Positions 1-11,695 of a stretch of DNA of 64,000 nt are shown in pieces. Numbering within the stretch: position 1 is the stretch's first letter; each line of letters begins with the position of its first letter. The notes under the pieces are model-generated. The model had not been told where the DNA came from. It ran no database searches and was given only the letters and a program-made list of their open reading frames with translations. A program made the translations under genes and the position numbers. The stretch is from Equus caballus (lineage: Eukaryota; Chordata; Mammalia; Perissodactyla; Equidae), in NCBI RefSeq assembly GCF_041296265.1, contig NC_091693.1:16814001-16878000 (forward strand), read 5' to 3'.

Positions 1-544
1 GGGCAGGGCAGGTGGGCAAGTTCACAGGCTCAGAAGGGAGGTTGGCTGGGACTCAAGCCTGGCTCGTCTCTTTCCCAGGTGGGCGACCCCAGGCAGGGGC
101 TTTCCCAGCCTGAGCCTCATTCTCACTGTCTGTCAAGTAGGAATCATAACAGTGCCTCAGGTCGGGCGAGAACCAAAAGCAAGAACCAAGACAGGTGAAA
201 CCACTTGGCGTGGGTCCCAGCAAAGAGAGAAGTCTGAGCTGATATTAATATCATCCATCCAGGCTGCACGTGGGATTCAGGAGAGGCAGGACTGCGTAAG
301 GCAGCGTTTGCAAACTTTTTTGACCCATGGAGGAAAGACACTTACATCACAGTCCAATGCATATAACACTGAAACAAAAGTTTCATGAAAGCATACTTCC
401 CTATACCTTAGCCTATGCTATGTCTACACTCTGTGCACAGACTCTGAGCCTCTTCTATTCTATTCAAAACTGCTGGTTGATTTCACAGTCCACTAACCAG
501 TTGTGACCGACAGTATGAAAAACCCTGGTGTGCTGGTTATGAGG

Positions 545-1200
545 TGGAATCCTGGAGCCATTGGAGGATTTTAAGCAGAGGAGTGACACGGGCATTGAAG
601 GAATGATGGAGGGGTAGGGGCCAGACTGGAGGCTGGGATGGAGCCAGAACAGGTTCTGGGAGGAGGGGTGACATGGAGAAAAAATACATCAGGGAAGAGG
701 GGTGAGGGCTCAGGGTACAAGGAGGAGAAGGGGCTTCAGTTTTAAATAGAGCGGACAAGGGAGGTCTCACTGAAGAGGTGACATTTGAGCAGAGACCTGA
801 AGGAAGTGAGGGAGTGGGCCATGTGGATCGCTGGAGGAAGAGTGGTCCAGGCAGCGGGAAGAGCAGGTGCAAAGGCCCTGAGGCAGGAAAACACCTGGCA
901 TGTTGGAGGAAGGAGGAGGAGCCCAAGGAAGCTAGAAAAGGGGAGGGGATGGGATAGTCAGAGGGATGAGGCCAGGGATTAGTCAGGGAGCAGACTGTGT
1001 CTGCCTTGAGGGCCACTGTAAAGACTTCCCTTTGACTCTGAGTAAGATGGGAACCATGGGAGAGTTTTGAGCAGAAGAAGGATGTGAGTTGACTTAGGCT
1101 TTATCACAAGATCTTCCTGGCCACACCGGAAGAACACGATGTCTGGGGATGGGGAAGAAGTAAGGAGCCCAGTGAGGAGGTGATAGTGGCCATCTAGGTG
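545..1200 (-). repeat. L2 LINE fragment, minus orientation
   Basis: On the minus strand: CTCTGCTCAAATGTCACCTC, GCCTCAGGGCCTTTGCACCT, CTCACTTCCTTCAGGTCTCT, all standard L2 3'-region phrases. Confidence 0.75.
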
Positions 1201-1254
1201 AGAGGTGCAGGTAGCCGGCCCGGGGTGATAGATAGCAGGGCAGGGGGCAAGACG

Positions 1255-1435
1255 TCACTGGAGTCCTGGTTCTCCCACGTGACTTTGGGCAAGTCATTTG
1301 CCCTCTCCAGAGCCTCAGTTTCCCCATTTACAAATGGGGATAACAATAAAGGATCCACCCCTCTGGGCTCCTGTCTGGTCTCAGTGTGATGGAGCGTGGA
1401 CAGCCCTTGGCACAGAAAGTGCGCTCCACCTATTG
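1255..1435 (+). repeat. MIR SINE, plus orientation
   Basis: GTGACTTTGGGCAAGTCATT, CCTCAGTTTCCCCATTTACA and the 3' part up to CTTGGCACAGAAAGTGCGCT. Confidence 0.75.
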
Positions 1436-1849
1436 CTGGCCATCACCCCCGACATTATGCCCCAGGCTCCCAGAGCAGGGAAATTCTGTGCCCTCTCCAG
1501 TGGGGCAAGGATGGGTGTTGGCAGGAGGCCAGAGGGGAGGCTCGACCTTGCGGAATGATTGTGTGTTTATCTGACCCTGGGGGTATTTGAGTCCGGGAAT
1601 CTCGGAGCAGAACTGCTTGCCCTGAGAGGGCCTTTTGGGGTCTTTAATTCCTAGCAGCCTCTTGTAGGATGGGGAAAGGGAAGCCCAGGGAACGGCTTTC
1701 TCTTGCTCAGGAGGCCACAGTGAGTTGGGGGCTGAGCCAGGGCTAGAATCCATGCCCCGAGTCCTGTCTCTCGGGCCTGTGTTCCCGGTCCTGGCTGCCT
1801 CCTTGGTGATTATGGCAACTGGCTGCGTCCCCTCCCCCCTGCAAGCCTC

Positions 1850-2190
1850 CACATCTTCCTATGACTTCCTACTGCCTCTGGGATAAATTCCAAACTCTCC
1901 CAGTTGCTCAGGCCAAAAACCTTGCATTCGCCCTTGACACCCCCTCTTTCCCTCACACCCGCGTCGAATCCATCAGCAAACCTTTTCTGCTGTGCCAAGT
2001 TGGATCCCATCTCGCCACCTCAATCAACACCACCGAGGTCCCGGCCCCCATCCCGCTCCCACCCGGACCCTTCCAGGAGCCTCTTTCCTGGGCTCCCTGC
2101 TTCCACCCTTGCCCACTTTTTCCAACCAGCAGCCAGTTATCCTTTTAAAAGGCAAGTCGGATCATACGCTGTGTTGTATCCAAGAGAAAT
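1850..2190 (+). repeat. L2 LINE fragment, plus orientation
   Basis: L2 phrases: CTCAGGCCAAAAACCTTGC, CCCTTGACACCCCCTCTTTC, AATCCATCAGCAAACC. Confidence 0.65.
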
Positions 2191-2304
2191 AAAAATAGGA
2201 TTTCTGTAAGAACATTGAGGAGCAATATAGATTTCTTGCCTTAGGTTTGTGGAGGAAGAAGGAACTTTCTGTGCATCTCTCCCACAGGGTGTGGCTTTAC
2301 AAAT

Positions 2305-2420
2305 ATTATGGATGGGGAAACTGAGGCACAGGGAGCCTAAGTCACTTGTAGCAGGGCTGGGATTCGAATCCTGGCAGCCTGGCTGCAGGGGCCACCCTCT
2401 TAATGACTTTACCACGCTGC
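2305..2420 (-). repeat. MIR SINE, minus orientation
   Basis: GGGGAAACTGAGGCACAGGG then GGGCTGGGATTCGAATCCTG, reversed MIR core. Confidence 0.75.
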
Positions 2421-2829
2421 CTCTCTTTCTCACTTGTCTTTCTTCTCTCAACCAAGTTTCTCCAAGCTTCCTGCCTACTCCCCTCAAACTCTCCCCTCCC
2501 TGGGAATCTTGTTTCTTCCCCAGCTTAGAACCACAAGTGCATAGATCTGAGCTGATTCCATGCAATCATCTTTGGTTGAATTTAATTTTAGCTATTTGCC
2601 TGCTTCATCTTCCTCCCTCCCAAAGGCACCCACTCTAGCCTGCTTCATTTTCGCTCCCTTCTTCTATCCTTTTATTAAGATCCATGTGTATCCTTAAAGT
2701 TAGTTTTGCTGTATGAGTGTTTTAAATTTGGAAGAATATCATGGAGCTACAAACCTCTTTACCTTTCTTTGTGCCTTTTGAAAGCTCTCTCTGTGGTTGT
2801 GCTTATTTCTAGCTCCTGAGGAGTGAGGC

Positions 2830-3015
2830 TTAGAGACCTTGAAGAGGCTGCCTGGGTTCAAGTCCCAGCCTGGCTGCTCCCTAGCTGAGTGACCTGGGGC
2901 AAGTTCCTCAACCTTTCTGGGCTTCAATTTCTCCATTTGTAAAATGGAGATTGTTAAATAATGGGATCTTTCTCAGAGGATCATTGCAAGCTGGCACCTT
3001 AAAGCATTTAGCACT
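2830..3015 (+). repeat. MIR SINE, plus orientation
   Basis: CTGCCTGGGTTCAAGTCCCA, GACCTGGGGCAAGTTCCTCA, TCCATTTGTAAAATGGAGAT. Confidence 0.8.
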
Positions 3016-3611
3016 AGGTATTTATTTCCTAAGCGTTGTACTGACATTAGCTTCTCTCTCTTTTATATTGCTCGGGAGTATTCCATCGTATGTTCCACAT
3101 TCCACTTCTCGAGCCCTAATGATGGATATCAAATTCCCTCCAACTCTTCCTTACCTAAACCGCGCTCCACACTCAGCCTCGCACATACCTCATTTACGGG
3201 CTTGTTGGAGGGTTGGGAAATTGGGTTGTTAGGCATCCTCATATTTAATTTCTCAAATTATTGCCAGATTGCTCACCAGAAAGCCTGCCTATTTACACTC
3301 CCTCCATCAGTGCTGGATGACCTGTTCCTCCATATGCTTCTCCAGAACCTGGTGGTCTCGGACTCTCTAATTTTGGCCAATCTAATGGATGTGAGAGTAT
3401 TGCTTTATGAACTTTCTTAGGTAGATAGTTGAGCTTCTCTGGGCTTCTTTAGGCTTCCTCTCCACCCAGAATTAGTAAAAACTAACAGGTGTCTCCCTGT
3501 GCGTGTGTGTGTGTAAGGCTTTGAATACGAACATGCTAATATTTTAGTCTCTTTAATCAACCAGGGATCATAATGGTACCTCCCTCCTATATTAAGAGGA
3601 TTCAGTGAGAT

Positions 3612-3840
3612 AACGGCCGCTATTTATTGAGTGTTTACTGCGTGGCAGGCACTCTGCTAGGTATCTGACACGTATTAATTCATGTATTCCCCGCCAAGAA
3701 CGCTATGAAGCACGCATTGTTGTTATCATCCCCATTTTACAGATGAGAAAACTGACACACGGAGAAGTTGACTACAAGAAACGGGGCTGGGATTCAAACC
3801 CAGGCAGAGAGGTTCATGAACTCCCTCACTGCCTCTCAGT
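3612..3840 (-). repeat. MIR SINE, minus orientation, near full length
   Basis: CTATTTATTGAGTGTTTACT, GGCAGGCACTCTGCTAGGTA, CCCCATTTTACAGATGAGAA, GGCTGGGATTCAAACCCAGG. Confidence 0.85.
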
Positions 3841-4789
3841 GAGGTGATGCAGGAAAAGCATCAGGGGCTTAATGGATGCCCTGTCTTATCACAGCCGTAA
3901 TAATCAGGGCCATCCAGGCGGGCTTGGGGAGCGTTGCCTGATCGCCTCAGCAAATTTGGTAATGGGTTTAGCCATTGGGACATTTTACAAGCATGATAAT
4001 AATAGCACCTCACATTAAAAAAAATATCATGTTAGAGTGTGTGAAACCTGGAAGGGACTCACCTGGCCTCTGTTTCCCCCTCTGTAAAGGGATAGGGTTG
4101 GACAAGACTCCAGTCCCTCCATTTTCCAAATCAAAACACTTACAACTGTCATTGCTGCCCACCTTTCCGGGACTCATCGGGTACCAAGTCCTGTTCCCAT
4201 CTTTTACGTGGACGAGAGCGGCGAGCAATTCTCACTCAACCCTCTGTCTACTCTGTGCTTACACCCGCTGAATGTGGCTGGACAAGAACACACAGTACAG
4301 CGAGCCTGGGCTCAGTGTAATTTCATGATCACTCTCCTGGGGGGCTGCCCGGGAGCTCTATTCGTGTCCATTCGCTCCCTGACACTCCTGGGAGACTATT
4401 TCACATCTTCTCCCTCCTTCCACCTCTACCGCCTCCTCCCCATCCTCACTCTCGCCCTTGTTCCTGCTCCCGTTTCACGGAGAGAGAGAAGCCATCAGAA
4501 GAAAACTTCTGTAGGTTCCTAACGCATCTACCCCCGCTGCGTGCACCTGACACCCTGTTCTCTGCCTTCCCTCTTATTAACGACAGAAACACTCCTAGCC
4601 AAGGCGACTTCTTCACGTGCGCCCTGCATCCCACCCTTTCTCGCCTACTCGGGGACATAAATCCAGCAATTACCTCCCTCTCTCTGGCATCATCAGTTCT
4701 CCCCTCTCTTCTGGATCCTTCTCATTGGCGTAAAAACATGCTCTAATGCACGCGTGCTTTATTAACCTCGTCTAGCTACAGCTCCAATG

Positions 4790-5575
4790 TTCTGCTGCCT
4801 TTTACAACAAAACCCTCAAAAAAAAAAAAAGTTATCCATACAAATGTCTCCGATTCCTTTCCTCCAATTCGTCTTGAATCACTCCACTCAGAATTTGGCT
4901 CCATCGCTTGGCCAAATCAACTCTTGAGGTTAACCGGTGACCTCCATGTGGCTCAACCCAACAGTCCAGCGACCTGCCCTCATGTTACTTGAGCCTTCTT
5001 GCTGTATCACAGAAGTTTATTTTCTCCCTTTGGCTTCCGAGACACCCATTCTCATGATTCCCTTCCTTTCTCAGTGGCTGCTCCTTCGCAGTCTTCTCTG
5101 CTGTTTCTTCCTCATCTTTGGGGGTCTTTAAACGTTGGAGGGTCTTGGAGCTCTTCACTCATTCCTTTGGTGATGGCTTCCCAAATTTATATATAGCTCT
5201 AGGTTGGACCTCACCCCTGAATTCAGACTCGTATACTCACCTATCCCCTCAACACATCCACCTGGAAGTCTAGGAGGTACCTCAACACGTCCCAAACCAA
5301 ACTCTTAGTCCCTACTTTCCCCCTGCCCCCCACCTGCTGTTCATCTAATCTCAAGAAATGGAAACCTCACCTTGGCGGCTTCTCAGATGAAAAAGCTTGC
5401 AATCATTTTTGACTTCTCTCGCTCTCTCCCTCCCAACACCCAATCCATCAGCAAATCCTGTCAGCTCTACCTTCAAGACACATGCAGATTCTAACCGCGT
5501 CTCACCACCCCCACCGCTCCCACCCTCGTGAAAGCCACCACCACCTCTCACTCGAATTATTGTTTGAATCTTTTG
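4790..5575 (+). repeat. long L2 LINE fragment, plus orientation
   Basis: L2 ORF2 and 3' region in order: CTCAAAAAAA run then GTTATCCATACAAATGTCTC, TTGGCTTCCGAGACACCC, GTCTTTAAACGTTGGAGG, AACACGTCCCAAACCAAACT, CCAATCCATCAGCAAATCCT. No open frame of use. Confidence 0.75.
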
Positions 5576-5579
5576 CCTT

Positions 5580-6245
5580 AAATTTTTTTTTATTGAGATG
5601 AAAGCCATATAACATAAAACTGACATTTTGAAGGACACAAGCCAGAAGCATTTAGTAGATTCACAATGTTGTGAAAGCATCATCTCTATTTAGTTCCAAA
5701 ACATTTTCATCATTCCCAAAGGAAACCCCACACCCATCAAACAGTGACTCCCCGTTTCTCCCTCCCCAGCCCCTGGCACCACTAATCTGCTTTCTATCTC
5801 TACGGATTTGCTATTCTGGACATTTCATGTGAGTGGAATCATACAAGATGCGACCTTTAATGTCCGGCTTCTTTCCCTCAGTGTAATATTTTCAAGGTTC
5901 ATCCACGTTGTAGCCTGTGTCAGTACATCATTCCTTTTTATGGCTGAATAATATTCCGTGGTATAGACATACCGCATTCTGTTTACCCATTCATCTATTG
6001 GTGGACACTTTGGTTGTTGCCACCTTTTGGCCGTTATGAACGGCACTGCTATGAATATTCACGTACAAGGATCTCTTTGAACATCAGTTTTCAGTTCTCT
6101 TGAGTATATACCTAGAAGAGGAATTGCTGGGTCATATGCTAATTCTATGTTTAACTTTTTGAGGAGCTGCCAAAAGGTCTTCCATGGGTTGCACCATTTT
6201 ATCTCATTTGAATTATTTTAACAGCCTGTTCTTCCTTTTTATTGG
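5580..6245 (-). mobile_element. old L1 3' end, minus orientation
   Basis: The plus strand shows the reversed L1M-type 3' end: TTTTTTTTATTGAGATG, GTGGAATCATACAAGATG, TATGGCTGAATAATATTCCG, TTGCTGGGTCATATGC. It ends near a TG microsatellite. Truncated; no open frame. Confidence 0.8.
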
Positions 6246-6247
6246 CC

Positions 6248-6256
6248 ATGTGTGTG

Positions 6257-6298
<42 letters not shown>
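6248..6298. repeat. (TG)n microsatellite
   Basis: About 50 bp of TG repeat with one interruption (TGTTTGTG), directly after the L1 3' piece. Confidence 0.95.
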
Positions 6299-6845
6299 AT
6301 TTCTCTGAGTGGAAGGGAGGACAGAGAGGAACGGGATATGGAGATAGAGACAACGCCAGCTTTGTCATTAATGTAACAAGGCCAGGGAGTCCTCAAACCC
6401 TCACGTGGTGGCTGCAAAGAGAAAAGGCCTGTGTCTACAACACAGAGCGGGAAAACTTTCCGTGCCCAGTGGCCCTGGTGTCACGCATGTCGATGATGGC
6501 TCACGGATCAACTCTTAACTAGATAAATGTTGCCAATGCCTTTTGATATCTTTGTCTTCCAAATGTATTCTAAAAATCTCCATTAAAAGTAACATTCTTC
6601 TTATATAGGAAATAAATATCGTATAAGTTATGATGAGGAGTAGATTGTGAAATGCACATGAAAACACAGCTAATCAAAACATGTGCACCATTGCTGCTAC
6701 CAATTTTGCTATTATTTTTATTAAAAAATGTGCACGTGCGTGTTCAAACTCTTTCTATCTTCTGTACTCATTCCTAAACAAGATCATATTCTGTCTCAGG
6801 CTTGTGACTAACGTAAAAGAAATTGAATTTAAATGTCAGGCTATG

Positions 6846-6917
6846 TTTTTTTTTATTGGTGTAACATTGGTTTATAACATATAAGTTTCAGGTGTACATT
6901 ATAATTTGGCATCTTTA
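6846..6917 (-). mobile_element. short L1 3' end, minus orientation
   Basis: Poly(T) then ATTGGTGTAACATTGGTTTA and TTTCAGGTGTACATTATAAT, the reversed L1 tail also seen at 7437 and 39735. Very 5'-truncated. Confidence 0.65.
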
Positions 6918-6933
6918 ACAGCCTCTTCTTTTT

Positions 6934-7420
6934 TTATTAAATATAAATTTTAATGAACTAAGTACTTTTGCATATTTTAAATTCTTTACATGGTAGTTAT
7001 TTTTTATAACAGGATATTAAGATAGGTTAAATTCTGTGTATTTGAAACTGTTACAGAGCTTAAGCCTCTTTACTTCAAACAGCAAAAAAAAGTATGTTGC
7101 ATTAAAAAAAAGTAAAGGGCATATTTTAGTTAGAACTGTCATTTAAGTTATATAAAATACAATCATTATTTTGTTGCTTTTTTTATTCTTATGTGGAATA
7201 TGTATGTTTTTGTATCAAAAACACTCACTGTGTATCTCAAGAAAAAGAAACTACACTAAATAGCCCTGTTTTAAGAAAAATATTTACTAAGCATCTCAAC
7301 TTGAAGACCAAGTCAGGGTTATAAGTCAGGATCTGAAGTCTCAGGCTAGGAGAGACTGAGAACGTTAATCAGTTTGGTCGTATGCTTCTCACTGAACCAC
7401 GTCAGTAGTACTAGCCAAAC
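6934..7420 (-). pseudogene. 5'-truncated retrocopy of a polyadenylated transcript's 3'-UTR
   Basis: A 487-bp AT-rich insert flanked by a perfect 16-bp duplication ACAGCCTCTTCTTTTT (6918-6933 and 7421-7436). Read on the minus strand it ends in AATAAA directly followed by an A run, as an L1-mobilised mRNA copy would. It has no SINE or L1 features and no open frame, so it probably derives from a 3'-UTR. I cannot name the source gene. Confidence 0.65.
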
Positions 7421-7436
7421 ACAGCCTCTTCTTTTT

Positions 7437-7609
7437 AAAAACTTTACTGAGGTCATGTTGGCTTATAACGTTATGTAAATTTCAGGTATACATTATTATA
7501 TTTTGGCTTCTGTATAGCTTGCATTGTGTTGACCACCAGAAGTTTAGTTTCCCTCTGTCACCATACACATGTGCCCCTTTACCCCTTTTGTCCTCCTCGA
7601 CTCCCTCTT
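7437..7609 (-). mobile_element. L1 3' end, minus orientation
   Basis: ACTTTACTGAGGTCATGTTG, then GGTATACATTATTATATTTT and TTGACCACCAGAAGTTTAG. It lies between two ACAGCCT copies, so it is probably one step in a serial insertion at this target. Confidence 0.65.
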
Positions 7610-7617
7610 AACAGCCT

Positions 7618-7868
7618 TTTTTTTTTTTTTTTCCTTTTGAGGAAGATTAGCCCTGAACTAACTGCTGCCAATCCTCCTCTTTTTGCTGAGGAAGCCTGGC
7701 CCTGACCTAACGTCTGTGCCCATCTTCCTCTACTTTATACATGGGACGCCTGCCACAGCATGGCTTGCCAAGTGGTGCCATGTCTGCACCCGGGATCCTA
7801 ACAGGTGAGCCCCGGGCTGCCTAAGTGGAACGTGCACACTTAACCGCTGCACCACCGGGCCGGCCCCA
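7618..7868 (-). mobile_element. ERE SINE, minus orientation
   Basis: Poly(T) start, then the reversed ERE body ending CACCGGGCCGGCCCC. Flanked by AACAGCCT at 7610-7617 and 7869-7876. Confidence 0.9.
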
Positions 7869-8169
7869 AACAGCCTGTTAACAAAGGCACGAGCATGACC
7901 ACTTAAGATGAGTAAAATTGCGCCCTCCATCTTCAATGGGTCCCACCTCACTCAGAGCAAAACCCCACGACCTCACAGGTCTGTCCGACTGCAAAGCCCA
8001 AGTTCTTCGCTGCACTGTTTTGTGAAGTTTGTACCTGGAACTCAAAACAACTCTAAATGTTAGTCTTTCAGCAACACTCCATTTACAGGTGGGAAACCTC
8101 GTACCCAGAAAGGGAAAGGGGCCCCACAACCAGTTGATCACAATGTCAAGACTGGCCATGATGCTTCAG

Positions 8170-9240
8170 GGCAGGATTTTGGGCCCCGGCCTCTGGTGCA
8201 CAGTGGACACTCAATGAATGCCTGATGACCGGTGTGCAGGCTGGGTTGATAGCAAAGCTCCTGTAAGCTGCAGGGCCCTTGATATTCTCAGAGGGCCCCC
8301 GAAGGCTCTAGCATGTGTTCCCATGGTCTGATGTTTCTGTAAAATTTGCAAAAGGAAGATATTTAAAATGCAATTGGTTGAGAGACCACTGTCTGTCTCC
8401 AGCTCTCCTGTCCCCTGTTGCATTTCTGACCGAGGGTGGTGCCGCAGTGGCCTCGGGCATTTATGGGATCCTGCTGAGGGGATGGTGAGTTGAGGATAAT
8501 TTAGGTTAGGCTTCGTGGGATATTTTGATGTGTTTCCTAGACAATTTCAGACAAACTACCTAACTAGTTGTCCTGGTGTAGGAATGACTCCCAGGAATGC
8601 TCCCACTGTCCAAGGTGCTAACTCATTAGGTGCCAGGCCACAGAGTATGGTGGCAGGAACGTGTACTCTAGTGACCCCCTCCAGAAACACCTGTGTAACG
8701 GGGGTGAGTCAAGAATCAAAAGGACTGAGCCAGAAGCTAACCTGTGGAAAGCTTTTCCAAAAGGTACAGCTAACATACGACAAACTTCATCAAAGTTTTC
8801 ACAAATTTCGAAAAATTTAGATGATGTCACCATCATCATGATTTGGGAATCTGAAACTTTTTCCAAATTATAATGACTAAAGAAAGTTCCATCAAGCGTG
8901 CTAAAGGTAATTTACTTTTCTCTGTAGATAAGGATATTATGAAATAAACATATGCAGCCAAAAAATAGGAACTATATGACAGAGGTGTGTCAGGCAGGAA
9001 ATTAATGAAAACATCATGTTACTTTTTGGCATTTTGCAATATTTGTGGTATTTGTCAGCTCTTTTAAATGAGAAACTTCTTATTTCATATTCTAAGTAAA
9101 TTTTCATATTCATACCCAATTTTGTTTGTGATTTTGAATTCCTTCTCTTAAAGAATGCTCCCTTCCTCTACTCCGTCATCAAATTCCATAGAATTCTTAT
9201 AAGCTGTATTCTCCCTGTTGATGACTCATTGACTCGAAAT
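8170..9240. other. intergenic stretch without an assigned element
   Basis: AT-rich after 8.8 kb. No gene, RNA or repeat that I can name with confidence; no coherent protein frame. Confidence 0.5.
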
Positions 9241-9244
9241 AGGA

Positions 9245-9335
9245 GTCGTTCTCAAGCTGTGTGACCCCAGGCTAGTGGCTGGACTTCTCTGAGCCTGTCT
9301 CCTTAATGGCAAAATGGGAACACAATAGAGCCTCC
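9245..9335 (+). repeat. MIR SINE fragment, plus orientation
   Basis: AGCTGTGTGACCCCAGGC then CTTCTCTGAGCCTGTCTCCT and AATGGCAAAATGGGAACA; ends just before the CpG island. Confidence 0.65.
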
Positions 9336-9439
9336 ACTACAGAGTTGTTCTTAACTTTCAGTAAGCCAAGGTCTGCAAAGTGCTTAGCGCAGGTTTGCTA
9401 CGCCCTGAGCGAGAATAAACGTCACCCCATGTCTACGCT

Positions 9440-9930
9440 GACAACATTTCCGCAGCTTCCGGACCCGCGGCCAAGACCTTCCTGTGCGCATGCGCGCCGG
9501 ACTCTCTCCGCTAAGGACTCCCCTCCTTTTGGGCGCGGCCTATGCGCCGCAGGGGGTGGTGGGCGGAGCCAAGGGCCTACTTCCGGGATCGCTCCCTCTC
9601 CTGGGGCCAACCCTCCTTATATGACTGGCAGTAGTGATTATCCAGTAGCGATTGGACAGGAGCCCGACGACCCCACCCATTTCGGAACCGCTCTTCCGAG
9701 TTGGCCAATTGCAAGCTTTGGAGGGCGGGTTCTTCCCTGGGGGCGGGACAGAGTGACGAGCGTCTGTTTTGACGAATGGGAACTTGGCTGCGTCTGAGCC
9801 AGAGCCAATCAGAAGCCGGAAGGCCGGATCCTGGGGCGGGGCCGGAGCTTCGGCGGTTGAACCGCTCGCTAGGAGGGGTGTCGGAGAAGAAGGTGAGAGG
9901 CGGCGAGAGCGGCGGGTGCGCGGGCACGGG
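9440..9930 (+). promoter_or_regulatory. CCDC61: CpG-island promoter, probable CCDC61 promoter and non-coding exon 1
   Basis: CpG-dense block upstream of the first coding exon. It has an NRF1-like palindrome (GCGCATGCGC, about 9486-9495), CCAAT-type boxes (GATTGG near 9648, GCCAAT near 9703 and near 9803) and GC boxes (GGGGCGGG near 9739 and 9834). There is no TATA box. A strong donor (GAAG|GTGAGAG, GT at 9893-9894) would end a non-coding first exon at 9892, to be spliced to the acceptor at 16922-16923. That this is the CCDC61 start is inferred from position, strand and lack of any other gene; the exact start site is not visible. Confidence 0.6.
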
Positions 9931-10384
9931 CGGCTTGCCGGGGGGAGGGGGTGCCCTGGGGGAGAGGGTGACCCGGCGGTGTGGGCGTCGGTGGGGGGGC
10001 GCCCTTTAACACTGGTGGGGGCTCTAATGAGGGGTTTGAGGCCGAGCGCAGTGTGAGTCGGAGGGATTTTGGATTTCGCGGGGGGTGTCTTTAAGGGGGA
10101 AAGCTGGAGACGGCAGGTGGTGGAATTTAGAAATGCCCTTGTTATACAGCCTTACGGTTTCCTGGGGGGTTTTAGGACAGAGGGTTGTTAGAGCGCGGTG
10201 TGGAGGGGTAGAGGTCCCCGCGGTGAGTGATCGGCTTTGATTTGGGGGGAGGGCGTATGAAGAAGCATCATTGAGGAGGGAGGGAGGGGGACCTCCAGGG
10301 GTGAGGTGTGATGGCGTAGCGTTGACTGTGCCAGGCACCTGCCAAGCGTGTTATGTGGATTAACTCTGGAACTCCCTAGCAACC

Positions 10385-10530
10385 GTATCGTGGTTAAGAG
10401 CGCGGGCTCTGGCATTGGGTTGCCCGCGTTTGAATGTTGGCTTTGCCCCTGGGCCTGCCGTCCAGCATCACGGTGGCTTTGGCTGTCAGAGTCGTTTACC
10501 CCTCTGTGCCTCAGCTTCATCTCCGGTAGA
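10385..10530 (+). repeat. MIR SINE, plus orientation
   Basis: ATCGTGGTTAAGAGCGCGGG, GGTTGCCCGCGTTTGAATG, CCCTCTGTGCCTCAGCTTCA: tRNA-like head plus core. Confidence 0.8.
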
Positions 10531-10574
10531 ATGACCTGGGCTCTCCTCTGACCGCTCACCGAGTGGCCTCCCCC

Positions 10575-11400
10575 TCTCTTGGCTTCGATGGTCTTTTACA
10601 TAGCGATCTTTCCAGTCGGGATCTCTCCGCTGAACTCCAGAGCCATGTATCCAGTGGCCGTCTCTTCTCCACTTGAAAGTCCAACTGCTATCTGGACTTT
10701 TAACACTTGTCCCAAACCCAACTTGTGGTTCCCCGCCTTCAACCTCCAAACCCAGTTGATGGCAGTTCCCTTCTTCGAGGTGCTCAGGACAGAAACCCTG
10801 GAGTTGTCCTTGACTCGTGCTTTTTCTCTCACCTGTATAGCAAATCTCATTGGCTTGCCTTTCAAAACACACCCGGAATCCAACCGGGTCTCACCGCCTC
10901 CCTTGCTTACCGTCTGATCCAAGCCATCACCTGCTCTTACCTGGTCTGTTGCGGTGGCCTCCTCATGGGCTCCCTGCCTCTGCCCTTGACCCCACAGTCA
11001 GGGACATCCTGTGAAAACAAAAGTCAGATATGTTTCTCCCCTGTTCCAGTCCTCCCTTGACTCCCACCATCCCCCCTTTGCTCACTCTGCTTCAGCACCC
11101 TGGGCTCCTGCTGTCCCTCAGATGTAGCAAATACATTGCCACCTCAGGGCCTTTGTACTTGCTGTTCCCTCTGTCTGGATCACGTTGCTCCCAGATGTCT
11201 ACAGGGCTTCTTCCTCACCTCCTTCAGGTCTCTGTTCAGATGGCACCTCTGCAGACAGGCCCTCGCTGACCATCCAAACTAAAATACTTCGTGTCACTCC
11301 CTGGCCCTTCACCCCCTCGTTTTATTTTTTCTTCGTAACACTTACCACTAGGTGACATGTATTAGTGTTTGTTTATATCCACTCAGTTTCTTAGACACCC
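10575..11400 (+). repeat. L2 LINE 3' region, plus orientation
   Basis: CCTGGAGTTGTCCTTGACTC, CCTCAGGGCCTTTGTACTTG, CCTTCAGGTCTCTGTTCAGA, TAACACTTACCACTAGGTGA. In CCDC61 intron 1. Confidence 0.85.
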
Positions 11401-11640
11401 CCCACCCCCAGAGTGTTGGCTCCACATGGATAGAACTCAGCACCTAGAAGTGCACATAGGTGCTTACATGGTGTTACTTGTCATATACCACCCTTACTAC
11501 CATTTCTTGGGGGTCTCCCTGTGGTATAGGGCAGGGTTGTTGAGCTGCGAGAGTCTTGGGTTGGGTGGTGGGGTCTAGATGGGGTAATAAACTGGGCAGA
11601 TTGTGGTGCCTAAGGACGGAAGATCTCGGCTTTAGTTAGT

Positions 11641-11695
11641 GCTGGCGGGGGTTGGGGGGTGGGGAGGTGGGGGGGGTAAGTAGGGGTGGGAAATG
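11641..11695 (+). other. strong G-quadruplex-type G-run cluster
   Basis: Within 55 bp the plus strand has at least five runs of four or more G separated by one to a few bases (GGGGG, GGGGGG, GGGG, GGGGGGGG, GGGG). It fits the G4 consensus several times over. Confidence 0.6.

Noticed and set aside
6248-6298. TG tract as a regulatory Z-DNA element
   Set aside because: A simple microsatellite at an L1 edge; nothing else supports a function.
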